This document shows positions 8,632-16,448 of a stretch of 35,707 nucleotides of DNA, in pieces. Within the stretch, counting starts at the first letter, position 1. Each line of letters opens with the position of its first letter. Made by a program: the position numbers and the translations under genes. The notes beneath the pieces were generated by a model that was not told where the DNA came from, ran no database searches, and saw only the letters and a list, made by a program, of their open reading frames with translations. The stretch lies in contig JANQMR010000031.1 of NCBI GenBank assembly GCA_028279985.1, positions 1 through 35,707 on the forward strand, in the 5' to 3' direction. Origin of the DNA: Woeseiaceae bacterium (lineage in GTDB: Bacteria > Pseudomonadota > Gammaproteobacteria > Steroidobacterales > Woeseiaceae).

Positions 8632-9563
8632 GGCCGATCGAGCCCCGCCAGTTCGTGGTTGATGCGCACATCGGCGCGAGCCCGCAGCCAGTCGAGATAC
8701 TCGACGAGCGCCCGGTCGGATCGACGCCGCAGGTATTCCGTCCTGACCGCCGGTGCAAGCTCGGCAAAGTCGGGCGCGCCCGGCTCGACCCGTTCGCTGA
8801 GCTCGAGGATATGCCAGCCGCCGCGCACCCATACGGGCGCAGAGTAAGTGCCCGGTTCGAGCGCCTGGAGCATGCCGGTCAAGCTGTCGCCGAGATAGGT
8901 CGCCAGCGTGCTTGCGGGCAAGGGTTCGTGGGGTAGTTCGCCGACCCGCCGTACGTCCGCAAAATCGCCGCCCTCGAGGCGGGCGCGAATGCGCTTCGCC
9001 TGTGTCTCGTCGCGATCGCCTAGCCCCGGCAGCCTGAACCAGCGCACCCGGTAACGCGTTGGCGGCAGAAAAAACGCGCGGTCGCTGCGATAGAGATCCC
9101 GCAACGCGTCGTCGGACGGTACTTCGGACATAGCCTCGGCCACGATCTGGGCAATCACGGCGCTCGACATCGCCTTGCGGATTCCCTGGACGCGCTGGTC
9201 GAGCCCGAGCTCCCGGGCCCTTAGGATCAGCAGTTCTTCGTCGATCAGCCGTTCCAGCGCAAATGCCCGTCCGGCCGCGTCGAGCGGCTCGCGGCTGTCG
9301 GTCGCCATGTCGGACAGGACCTCCCGATAACGACGCAGCGTGATGCGGGCATCGTCCACGCGCGCGACTTCCGCGCTCCCGAAGGTTTCACCTCCTGGAG
9401 CGTGGCCTTCGATGACCCCGAATGTCGCAAGCAGGATACCGGCGACGGCCGCCGCCGTGTACAGCCCGTGAAAGAGGCGCGACTCGCCTGACGGTCGCTT
9501 AAACCATCGTCTAAACCATCGTCTAAACCATCGTTTCAACCGCCGGTTCAAGCATGGACTCAT
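8628..9563 (-). CDS. PpiC-like periplasmic peptidyl-prolyl cis-trans isomerase, membrane-anchored
   Basis: This 311-residue protein has a very basic N-terminus with repeated RRWF units. A single hydrophobic anchor (GLYTAAAVAGILLATFGVI, about 30-48) precedes a SurA/PpiC-type chaperone region (FALERLIDEELLILRARELGL). A parvulin-like segment ends in VRGGWHILELSERVEPG. It probably assists folding of exported proteins, perhaps the two gene products next to it. The ATG at 9563 overlaps the DUF3604 stop (ATGA), so translation is coupled. The open frame extends further upstream inside the previous gene, but that part is not homologous. The parvulin domain is divergent, so catalytic activity is less certain than the fold. 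Confidence 0.8.
   Translation of the reverse strand: MSPCLNRRLKRWFRRWFRRWFKRPSGESRLFHGLYTAAAVAGILLATFGVIEGHAPGGETFGSAEVARVDDARITLRRYREVLSDMATDSREPLDAAGRAFALERLIDEELLILRARELGLDQRVQGIRKAMSSAVIAQIVAEAMSEVPSDDALRDLYRSDRAFFLPPTRYRVRWFRLPGLGDRDETQAKRIRARLEGGDFADVRRVGELPHEPLPASTLATYLGDSLTGMLQALEPGTYSAPVWVRGGWHILELSERVEPGAPDFAELAPAVRTEYLRRRSDRALVEYLDWLRARADVRINHELAGLDRP
9501..9536. repeat. 12-bp tandem repeat, three copies, in frame in the isomerase gene
   Basis: The unit AAACCATCGTCT occurs at 9501-9512 and 9513-9524, and with one change at 9525-9536. On the minus strand it encodes repeated RRWF just before the membrane anchor. The 12-bp length keeps the frame, so copy-number change would only lengthen or shorten the basic cytoplasmic tail. 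Confidence 0.9.
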
Positions 9564-11839
9564 TCGATCTCCCCGAAATCGACGAATATCGGAGACGACC
9601 AGGCAACACTCGGCAGCGGCTCGACGCAGTCGTCGTCTGCATCCGTGCGATCGTCGCCGAAACAGGCCCGCACGGACACGCACCGCCCGGCATCGTCGTA
9701 TTCGCATCGCAAGCCGCCGGCGTTGATGGTCGGCCGGGCCTCTTGAATCACACGCGCGTAATACACGGCATCGCGGCCCGCGTCGCGAAAATCTCCGTCC
9801 TCGAACTCGAACCGACAAGCTTCCGCCGAATCCGTGCATACGAGCGTCTTCCACGGATCCTCGATCAAGCGGGCTACGGGTTCGCCGGCGTGTTGCTGCG
9901 GGCGAATGCGGACGATCTCGATCCGCTCGATACGTTTTCGTTCGTCGCCCGGGTGGTAGCACTCACCGCGACACAATCTTTCGATCTGCTCCGGACCGGC
10001 CGCCCGCAGGGCCCAATCGGGACAGCCGGGCTTTTGCACGAAGGAGCCGAGCGCGCGGACGACGAAACGCGGGTTCTCGACGAGCCGCGTCTCGCCGCCC
10101 ATCGGAACGCGGCCTTCCGGCGCGTTCGTGAGATCGAACCACAAGAGCATGCGTTCGCCCGAAGTCCCGTAAACCTCCTTGCGTTCGAGCGCGTCCCAGA
10201 CGGACGCCCGATCCCGGCCGGCCGCATGCGCCGCGACGAGGCCGCCCGTCGAGAAGTAGCTCGCCTGGCGCTCGAGCTCGAGTATGTTGAACAGGTCGAT
10301 CTTCGACACGTCGATGTCGCGTGACTCGGCCGCCGGGGCGCCGCGATCCGTCGAATAAAGCGCGCGCGACGCGACACCCCGGTAGCCCCACCAATCGACC
10401 ATCGGATTGCGGGCATACTCCTTGTACCCCGTACCCGGGCGCGCCGAATGGTTGTCGCTTGAGGCGATGAACCCGAACCTGAAACGCCTGGCCGTATCGC
10501 CAGCCGTATCGCCTACCGTATCGCCTACCGTATGGCCTACCGTATCGCCGTCGAAATTCGAAATCGCCAGACCGTATTGCGCCGACCCGCGGGGCCGGTA
10601 GTTGAAGGCCGGCAGGTAGCAATCGCGACACTGACCGGCGTCCAACCAGTCTTCCAGCCGCGTGCCCGGGACGGTGTGCCAGCCCGACAAGCCGAAAGCC
10701 ATGTAGCGCTGCCGGGCATCCGCGGCGCGCGATTCGCACTCGGCCGACGACAAGCCGCTTTCGATACAGCGTTCGTAAATGATCTCACCTGCCCTCCAGC
10801 ACGACGGCAGATACGCTTCCGTCGGTTCGGGACACTCGAGGCTGCCGTCCTCGCCGCGACGCACGTCTTCCCAGTCGCGATACACTTCGGAAGCGCCATG
10901 GCCGGAGTACACCTCGATCAGCGTCTGCCGCGTGGGATCGTGCATGTTGCCGGCGAGCTGTTTGTCGAGTGACGTCCCCGGCGGTGAATAAACGCCCCAG
11001 GCCGTCCCGTGCGGAATGACGAGGGCCGGCAACTGCCACTCGCGCAGAATCCGAAACAGGTCGGCAGGCGTTGCCGCCGTCTCGTAACAGTCGGCCGGCA
11101 GGTCCGGCGACGCCAGCCGACCGTCGCAGGCCGGGACCTCGGCGATTGCCGAAATCAGCCGGCCGAAGTCGTAGTAGCGTTGCCGGTTTGCCAGGTCCCG
11201 CAACGGCGGGAGTACGCGGAGCCTTGCCGGTATGCTCGCGAACGTGCCGCCGCGAACCGGCGAGGACACCGGGCGTGCCGGCAGCCGCTCGGTGGCTACG
11301 TCCCGGAAGATGACGTTCTTGTGGCCGTAGTGGGTATCGGGCGTGGCGCCCGACTGGGTCCACTCGTAGCCGAGAAACGTCACCATGTCCGGATTCGAGG
11401 GGTCGCCGGCGATGGCGTCGCACTGCTGCACGCTGGCGACGGAACGTCGCCAGAGCTCGGGCGTCAGGCTTTCGGCGTGATCGGTAAGCGCCCAGAAATC
11501 CAGCCTGGAACAGATGCGCGCGAAGTCGCAGGCGTCCGCCGGCGGATGCGAGCCGTCACCCTGCACCATCGGCAGAGACATCCGAAATGCGTCGGATGAA
11601 AAGGTCGTGTGGACGTGCAGATCCCCGAACAGAATCTGCTTGCCGGTGTCTGCGCCGAGGCCGCTTGCGCCCTGGCGCTGCCGTTCGTCGTCGAGCTGTG
11701 TGACGGCCGCGGCCCTTGGCTCGGACACCGAGATCGTTCCGGCCTCTTCGAGTTTGCCGTACCAGCCTTGCAGGATGCCGGTCACGTAGACGGCTGCCGC
11801 AAGCAGCACGACGAGTGCTGCCGAAAGCGTCTTCTTCAT
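9560..11839 (-). CDS. DUF3604 family protein (PHP-like metal-dependent hydrolase fold), exported
   Basis: This 759-residue protein has an N-terminal signal or anchor (MKKTLSAALVVLLAAAVYVTG). The DUF3604 signature follows: ILFGDLHVHTTFSSDAF (His75, His77), DFWALTDHAESL, FLGYEWTQ, and later SSDNHSARPGTGYKE. These His/Asp clusters resemble PHP-type metal sites, so a metal-dependent hydrolase is plausible, but the family has no generally accepted reaction. GAGG lies five bases before the ATG. The C-terminal third holds a GDTV repeat coded by five 12-bp units. The gene heads a coupled operon with a PpiC-like isomerase and a HupE-like protein. The two receptor genes nearby hint at an envelope or uptake role (inference). 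Confidence 0.85.
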   Translation of the reverse strand: MKKTLSAALVVLLAAAVYVTGILQGWYGKLEEAGTISVSEPRAAAVTQLDDERQRQGASGLGADTGKQILFGDLHVHTTFSSDAFRMSLPMVQGDGSHPPADACDFARICSRLDFWALTDHAESLTPELWRRSVASVQQCDAIAGDPSNPDMVTFLGYEWTQSGATPDTHYGHKNVIFRDVATERLPARPVSSPVRGGTFASIPARLRVLPPLRDLANRQRYYDFGRLISAIAEVPACDGRLASPDLPADCYETAATPADLFRILREWQLPALVIPHGTAWGVYSPPGTSLDKQLAGNMHDPTRQTLIEVYSGHGASEVYRDWEDVRRGEDGSLECPEPTEAYLPSCWRAGEIIYERCIESGLSSAECESRAADARQRYMAFGLSGWHTVPGTRLEDWLDAGQCRDCYLPAFNYRPRGSAQYGLAISNFDGDTVGHTVGDTVGDTAGDTARRFRFGFIASSDNHSARPGTGYKEYARNPMVDWWGYRGVASRALYSTDRGAPAAESRDIDVSKIDLFNILELERQASYFSTGGLVAAHAAGRDRASVWDALERKEVYGTSGERMLLWFDLTNAPEGRVPMGGETRLVENPRFVVRALGSFVQKPGCPDWALRAAGPEQIERLCRGECYHPGDERKRIERIEIVRIRPQQHAGEPVARLIEDPWKTLVCTDSAEACRFEFEDGDFRDAGRDAVYYARVIQEARPTINAGGLRCEYDDAGRCVSVRACFGDDRTDADDDCVEPLPSVAWSSPIFVDFGEIE
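10492..10551. repeat. 12-bp tandem repeat, five copies, in frame in the DUF3604 gene
   Basis: The unit CCGTATCGCCTA repeats at 10492, 10504, 10516, 10528 and 10540, with one or two changes in the outer copies and one in the fourth. On the minus strand it encodes GDTVGHTVGDTVGDTAGDTA inside an otherwise conserved-looking protein. It is probably a recent surface-loop expansion. Confidence 0.92.
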
Positions 11840-11854
11840 AACCTCAGTTCACCC

Positions 11855-11884
11855 GCCGGTTGCCAGAAAGCCGGTTGCCAGAAA
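11855..11884. repeat. 15-bp perfect tandem duplication
   Basis: GCCGGTTGCCAGAAA occurs twice head to tail (11855-11869 and 11870-11884), between the DUF3604 start and the terminator of TonB receptor 2. The second copy supplies part of the A/T tract of that terminator. It also carries a CCGGTT that could compete with the hairpin. Confidence 0.9.
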
Positions 11885-11908
11885 AAAGGGCCGGTAGAAC
11901 CGGCCCTT
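11882..11908 (-). terminator. Rho-independent terminator of TonB receptor 2
   Basis: A perfect 10-bp stem (AAGGGCCGGT at 11886-11895 with ACCGGCCCTT at 11899-11908) and a 3-base loop are followed, on the minus strand, by a run of six T. It sits 74 bp after the receptor stop codon and separates it from the DUF3604 operon. Confidence 0.88.
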
Positions 11909-11981
11909 CGAATAAAGCGATGAAGAATAAAAAGACGAATCGATATGCCATGAGCTTGCGGACGATTCCTCCGGACAAATA

Positions 11982-14393
11982 TCAGAAATCGAAATTCGCA
12001 CCGAATTCGACGCCGAACCAACGCGGCGGGCCGTAAGCCGACATGATCCACAGCGTGGCGACGGACAAGGAACCCGTGCGATAGCGCTCATCGGTCAGAT
12101 TTCTGCCATACAGCTTGACGAAATAGTTTTCATCCCGGTCACGGTAGGTCACGCTGGCATCGACCAGCGTCTTGTCGTTCAGCGTCGGGTTGAACGCGTC
12201 GCCGGCGTCGGAATAGCTCGCAACCGATTCGTCTTCGTAAGCCACCCGCAGGCTCCAGTCCAGGCTGCCCGCGCTTCCGAGTTCCTGATTGTACTGCGCC
12301 TCGAGCGTGTACATGAACTCGGGCGCGCGGGTCACCGGCCGGTCGCTGAGGTCGACGTCGATGTCGCCGTCGAAATCGGTATCCGCCTCGAACTTGTCGA
12401 AAGTTGCATCGGTCCAGGCGAGGTTACCGGACAAGGTCAGATTGTCCGTGGCCGCCCAACTGCCTTCGACCTCCAATCCGGCGACACTCAATTCCGCCGC
12501 ATTGAAAAACAGCGTTTCCTGTCCGGTCGGGAAGGTGGCATTCAGCGTGCGCTGCGCGTCGGTGTAATCCACGTAAAAGGCCGTCGCGCCGAGGAAGGCC
12601 GCGCCGTCCGCGAACGTGCCGCGAATACCGCTTTCGAAGGAATCGGCAATCTCCGGACCGGTGGGCCGGGCTGCCGCCGGCGTAATCGGATTGAGCTGGG
12701 TGCCGATCTGATCGTTGTAGCCGCCGCTCTTGAATCCGCGTGCGTAGCCTATGTAGGCAAACCACTCATCGTTGAAGTCGTAGCCGAGGTTCAGGCGGTA
12801 GGTCGGCTCCTGCCAGTCCTCCGAATCGCGTACGACGCCGGTCGGGAAACGATCGAAGTCGGCGGCCGCGAGCGGCGCACCCAGTTGCTCCAGTGTCGGC
12901 GAACCGTCGAGCAAGGCCACGCCGACACGCGGGCGCCCCGTCCAGCTCTTTTCCTCGTCCGTGTAACGCAGACCGGCGGTCAAATGCAGTCTGTCGCTGA
13001 TGTCCCAGGTGCCGTCGACGAACACCGCCGCCGCGTCGGCTTCCTGTGCGTTACAAAGGATCAACGGATTCTCGTTGAAGAACTGGGACGGCGTGCCGAG
13101 AAAGAAATTGTCGAGGAAGCCTACGACCTGCAGGACGCAAAACTCCGTGTCGTCGCTCTGCAGGAAGGCGCCGGCGACGAAGTTCAGATTGCCGTCCAGA
13201 CTGGAAGCCAGGCGTATCTCGAACTGATTGGTTCGCCTGTCGTCGTCCCGGGTCGCGTCGAACAGGGAAACCGGACCCGGCGAGCCGGCGTATGAGCTCG
13301 GCAGCCGCGAAAGCTGCTCGCGATGCCCGGCGTTGGCGTACACGGTGTAGTGGTCGTTCAGCGCCCATTCCATGCTGGCGTAATAGCCGTTGACATCGAC
13401 GCGGTGCCCCTGAGACATATTGAGGAGCAAGCTGTCCCTGCCGGTGCTACCCGCATTCTCGATCGGATCGCCGCTGGCGCCCGGGTAACCCCACAGCGGG
13501 AACAGGTAGGAGTCGGGCGATTCGGACACGATCGGCGGCGTATCGCCTTCATCGCGGATTATCTCGTACTGAAACAGCAGGTTGAAAGAGTCGTTGGGCT
13601 CCCAAAGCAGTTTGGCGCGGCCGGAAAAAACGTCGTCGCCGCCGAGGTCGCTGCCGTCGCCCCGGCCCGCCAGGCCGGCGACGGCCGGATCGACCGGTAC
13701 ACCGTTTGCACCCAGGGGACCGAAAGTCGCGTTGTTTTCGAAATAGCCGTCCGAGGTCAGTTGCATGCCGGCGAAGCGGAACGCGAGCGTGTCGCCAAGC
13801 GGCAGGTTGAGGGCCAGCTTGCCCTGCGTGGTGCCGAAGTCACCGACCGTCAGCCGCGCGTCGAAAAGCCCCTCGCCGATCACCGGCCGCTTCGTACGTA
13901 CGTTGATGACGCCACCGGTCGTGTTCTTGCCGAACAAAGTACCTTGCGGACCGCGCAGGACCTCCACCGCCTCGATGTCGAACATCTCCAGGTTGGAGGT
14001 CTGGATGTGCGGCACGACGAAATCGTCGATGGTGACCCCGACAGGCGATTCCTTGTACACGATGATCGTCGTTTCGGAGACGCCGCGCAGCGCGAACTGC
14101 GCCGAGCGGAATGCCGACACCGTTCCGCTCGACAGCCCGGGCACCGACAGCGCGATGTCGTTGAGATCGCGCACGGCGTAGGTTTCGACCTGCGCGCCCG
14201 TTATTGCCGTCACGGCGACCGGCGTCGTCCTCAGATCGGTGTCGCCGCGCCGCGATGCCGTGACGGTAATTTCTTCGAGCTGCTGGGCGGCAACGACATC
14301 CGGTACGGACAGTGCCGTTATTGCAACCGCGGCCGCGAGCAGGCCGCTCGCGCCGACACTTCCTATCAAGCTATCGATGAACCGCGTTTGCAT
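11982..14393 (-). CDS. TonB-dependent receptor 2 (complete)
   Basis: This 803-residue outer-membrane receptor has a signal peptide ending PDVVAAQQ, then a TonB-box-like LEEITVTASRR. The plug has IEAVEVLRGPQGTLFGKNTTGG and INVRTKRP. The beta barrel includes the family motif YIGYARGFKSGGYNDQ and ends in a terminal Phe (FGANFDF), as outer-membrane barrels do. The start at 14393 has GGAGGGGGGC upstream; an ATG 54 bases earlier would add a non-signal stretch. One copy of the regulon's 18-bp dyad lies 66 bp before the ATG, so it should be switched with the catabolic genes upstream and probably imports their substrate (inference). A strong terminator follows. Confidence 0.95.
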   Translation of the reverse strand: MQTRFIDSLIGSVGASGLLAAAVAITALSVPDVVAAQQLEEITVTASRRGDTDLRTTPVAVTAITGAQVETYAVRDLNDIALSVPGLSSGTVSAFRSAQFALRGVSETTIIVYKESPVGVTIDDFVVPHIQTSNLEMFDIEAVEVLRGPQGTLFGKNTTGGVINVRTKRPVIGEGLFDARLTVGDFGTTQGKLALNLPLGDTLAFRFAGMQLTSDGYFENNATFGPLGANGVPVDPAVAGLAGRGDGSDLGGDDVFSGRAKLLWEPNDSFNLLFQYEIIRDEGDTPPIVSESPDSYLFPLWGYPGASGDPIENAGSTGRDSLLLNMSQGHRVDVNGYYASMEWALNDHYTVYANAGHREQLSRLPSSYAGSPGPVSLFDATRDDDRRTNQFEIRLASSLDGNLNFVAGAFLQSDDTEFCVLQVVGFLDNFFLGTPSQFFNENPLILCNAQEADAAAVFVDGTWDISDRLHLTAGLRYTDEEKSWTGRPRVGVALLDGSPTLEQLGAPLAAADFDRFPTGVVRDSEDWQEPTYRLNLGYDFNDEWFAYIGYARGFKSGGYNDQIGTQLNPITPAAARPTGPEIADSFESGIRGTFADGAAFLGATAFYVDYTDAQRTLNATFPTGQETLFFNAAELSVAGLEVEGSWAATDNLTLSGNLAWTDATFDKFEADTDFDGDIDVDLSDRPVTRAPEFMYTLEAQYNQELGSAGSLDWSLRVAYEDESVASYSDAGDAFNPTLNDKTLVDASVTYRDRDENYFVKLYGRNLTDERYRTGSLSVATLWIMSAYGPPRWFGVEFGANFDF

Positions 14394-14458
14394 ATGCCCC
14401 CCTCCAACGCTTTCTAAGTCAATAGGTATTTCCCGATGCTCAACCATCCGCTAAAAAA

Positions 14459-14476
14459 AGTCAAGCAAGATTGTTT
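14459..14476. promoter_or_regulatory. TetR-regulon operator F, upstream of TonB receptor 2
   Basis: AGTCAAGC-AA-GATTGTTT matches the 8-NN-8 dyad found at six other places in the window. It is flanked by A7 on the left and more T on the right. On the minus strand TTGACT (14464-14459), inside the site, could serve as the -35 box of the receptor gene; the -10 is poor. Confidence 0.6.
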
Positions 14477-14516
14477 TTTTTGCAATGCATCGTAGCTCAA
14501 ACATAAGTTACTGAAA

Positions 14517-16406
14517 TTACTTGCCCGAGCTCGACCGCTCAGGCGCGAACGCAAGCAGTACGTTGCCCGGCATATGGAAATAAATGCCGTAGCCTGACGT
14601 CGTATACACCATGCCGTCGCGGATGACGGGGCCGCTCGAACCACCGATGGAACCGCCCCTGCCGCTTGCGCCGTTTAGTGCCGAAAACGGCCGCGTCGTG
14701 TCGTATTGCCACAACTCGCGGCCGGACTTCGTGTCATAGGCGCGCAGGACACCGTCCAACGCACCCGCAAACACCGCGCCGCCGATGACGGTCGCCGGCG
14801 CGGATATGCCGGGATTGCAGAACTCACGGCCACCGCAACGGTCCTCGTGGGGCGTATACCAGAGCACTTCACCACTGGCGGCATCGAGCGCGAACAGACC
14901 GGGCCGGGCCGGCAGCTCGTGTTGCTGGCCGTCGTCGAAGTCCGAGATCGGGACGAAGACGACGCCGTCCATCGCCGCCATGCCGAAGTGTATGCCGGCC
15001 TGGATGCCGCCGCGGCCGACCCGGCGGCGCCAGATCAACTCGCCCGATTCCGGGTCCAGGCCGAAGGCCTCGCCCGACTTCTGGCCGGCAACCAGTATGC
15101 GGCCTGCATCGGTCTCGACCAGCATCGTCGCGGCGCCGAAGTCGAAGTCCGGTCCGTCTTCCTCGGGGCAGTTCGAACGCGCCTCAGGCATCATGCAGGC
15201 GACGTTCCAGGCGTCGCCTTCCGTGGCCTGGAACACCCAGCGTTTTTCGCCGGTTTCCAGATCCATTGCCATGATCGCGTCGCTGTTGCTTTCGGCGGGG
15301 CTGGAGTAGTTTTCGCCGGTACCGACGAACAGCAGGCCGGCGTCGAGATCGACGCTCGGACTGTTCCATACCGGTGCGCCCGACGGCGCCAGAATCGGCG
15401 TCCCGACGCTGGTCTTGCCGGCCGGCCCGGGCTCGGTTTCGATCGTGTGTTGTTTCCAGAGCACCGCACCGTCCTGCACCGATATCGCCATCACGGCGCC
15501 GCGAAAACTGCAGCAGGGATAGGCCGGGTCTGCGGCCGAGGTCACTTCCAGCGACGATATCGGCACCAGCAGCCGGTCGCCGGCCAGCGTCGGCGTGCCG
15601 GTGATCGTTGCATTCGGATGCTCGTCGACCTTGACCGACCACACGAGCTCGCCGGTCCTTGCATCGACGGCGTAGGCGCGGGCGAGCAGGTCGCCGAAGT
15701 AGAGCCTGGGGCGCGCGTTCGTATCGCCCGCCTGCCAGGGTGACACGACGATGGCGGTGCGCACCTCGGCGGAAGCGCGGAAGGTCCAGCGCAGGCAACC
15801 CGTTTTCTGATTCAGCGCGTAAACCGTGCCGTCCTGGCTGCCGACGAACAGGGAACCGCCGGCGATGCCGGCTTCCGAGCGCGCTCTCGAAGCATTCGGA
15901 AACGCGAATGCCCAGGCCAGTTCCAGCGCCGGCACGTCGGCGGCCGTCAAGCCGGCCGCCGCCTCGTCGACATGGCGATTGTTGTCGAGCCTGACACCCC
16001 AGCCGCCGGACGCCGGCGGACGATCGAAATCGAAACGGGCTTCCGCCTTCGAACAGACGGGCGGCAGCGGCGGGGCGACGTAGTCGTCGAGGCTTGCGCC
16101 GGCGAGATATTCGGCAACGGCACGGCGCTCGGCGTCGTCGAGCATTGCCGACTGCGCCTGCATGATGCCCTTGGTCATCGACGCATAAATCGCGTCGGGC
16201 GCCAGCATTTCGAGGAACATCTTGTGCGGCGCCTTGGAAACGCCGCCCTCGTGACATTGGGCGCAGTGACCGTCGTAGACGGCCTGTCCGGGGTGTGACG
16301 GCGCTGCCGCCTGCGGCGCCTGCATCGGCAGGCAAGTGCTCAGGACGAGGACCAGCGCCCCGATTCGTGTACGGTCTCCGGACAGGGTACGGGCGGCGGC
16401 GCTCAT
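14517..16406 (-). CDS. Heme c/PQQ-type quinoprotein dehydrogenase, polyvinyl-alcohol-dehydrogenase-like
   Basis: This 629-residue periplasmic protein has a signal peptide at about 1-35. A small cytochrome c domain follows with CAQCH (Cys48, Cys51, His52) and a likely Met ligand in MTKGIMQAQSAM. The rest is a PQQ-type beta-propeller with blades such as GSQDGTVYALNQKTGCLRW. A vicinal Cys-Cys (PCCSFRGAV, 298-299) matches the disulfide typical of PQQ dehydrogenases. The domain order, heme first then propeller, is that of polyvinyl alcohol dehydrogenase (cytochrome), which oxidises secondary alcohols. It is therefore likely to oxidise an alcohol in the periplasm and pass electrons to cytochrome c. 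ATG 16406 overlaps the stop of a 14-codon ORF (ATGA). The substrate is unknown. Confidence 0.87.
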   Translation of the reverse strand: MSAAARTLSGDRTRIGALVLVLSTCLPMQAPQAAAPSHPGQAVYDGHCAQCHEGGVSKAPHKMFLEMLAPDAIYASMTKGIMQAQSAMLDDAERRAVAEYLAGASLDDYVAPPLPPVCSKAEARFDFDRPPASGGWGVRLDNNRHVDEAAAGLTAADVPALELAWAFAFPNASRARSEAGIAGGSLFVGSQDGTVYALNQKTGCLRWTFRASAEVRTAIVVSPWQAGDTNARPRLYFGDLLARAYAVDARTGELVWSVKVDEHPNATITGTPTLAGDRLLVPISSLEVTSAADPAYPCCSFRGAVMAISVQDGAVLWKQHTIETEPGPAGKTSVGTPILAPSGAPVWNSPSVDLDAGLLFVGTGENYSSPAESNSDAIMAMDLETGEKRWVFQATEGDAWNVACMMPEARSNCPEEDGPDFDFGAATMLVETDAGRILVAGQKSGEAFGLDPESGELIWRRRVGRGGIQAGIHFGMAAMDGVVFVPISDFDDGQQHELPARPGLFALDAASGEVLWYTPHEDRCGGREFCNPGISAPATVIGGAVFAGALDGVLRAYDTKSGRELWQYDTTRPFSALNGASGRGGSIGGSSGPVIRDGMVYTTSGYGIYFHMPGNVLLAFAPERSSSGK

Positions 16407-16448
16407 TGGTCTACGGTCTCCAGACGATACGTGGAGAACGCGCTCATT
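16369..16448. repeat. Imperfect tandem duplication (about 41 bp) of the quinoprotein start region
   Basis: Two adjacent copies share TACGGTCTCC (16370-16379 and 16412-16421) and GCGCTCATT (16399-16407 and 16440-16448), at offsets of 42 and 41 bp. The middle parts have diverged. Each copy contains an ATGA start/stop junction on the minus strand, which suggests that a single ATGA overlap between E2 and quinoprotein was duplicated. Confidence 0.7.
16403..16447 (-). CDS. 14-codon relay ORF between E2 and the quinoprotein genes
   Basis: ATG at 16447-16445 overlaps the E2 stop (ATGA). The frame reads MSAFSTYRLETVDQ and stops with TGA overlapping the quinoprotein ATG (again ATGA). It begins with the same ATGAGCGC as the quinoprotein and lies in an imperfect 41-bp duplication of that gene's first codons. 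It could pass ribosomes from E2 to the quinoprotein. Whether the peptide itself matters is doubtful. Confidence 0.4.
   Translation of the reverse strand: MSAFSTYRLETVDQ

Noticed and set aside
14441..14500. A terminator made of the A and T tracts near 14453-14480
   Set aside because: The tracts frame the dyad like the other six operators and do not form a GC stem next to a T-run.
14517..16406. A true polyvinyl alcohol degradation locus
   Set aside because: The quinoprotein is PVA-dehydrogenase-like, but no beta-diketone hydrolase gene accompanies it, so only the alcohol-oxidising role is proposed.
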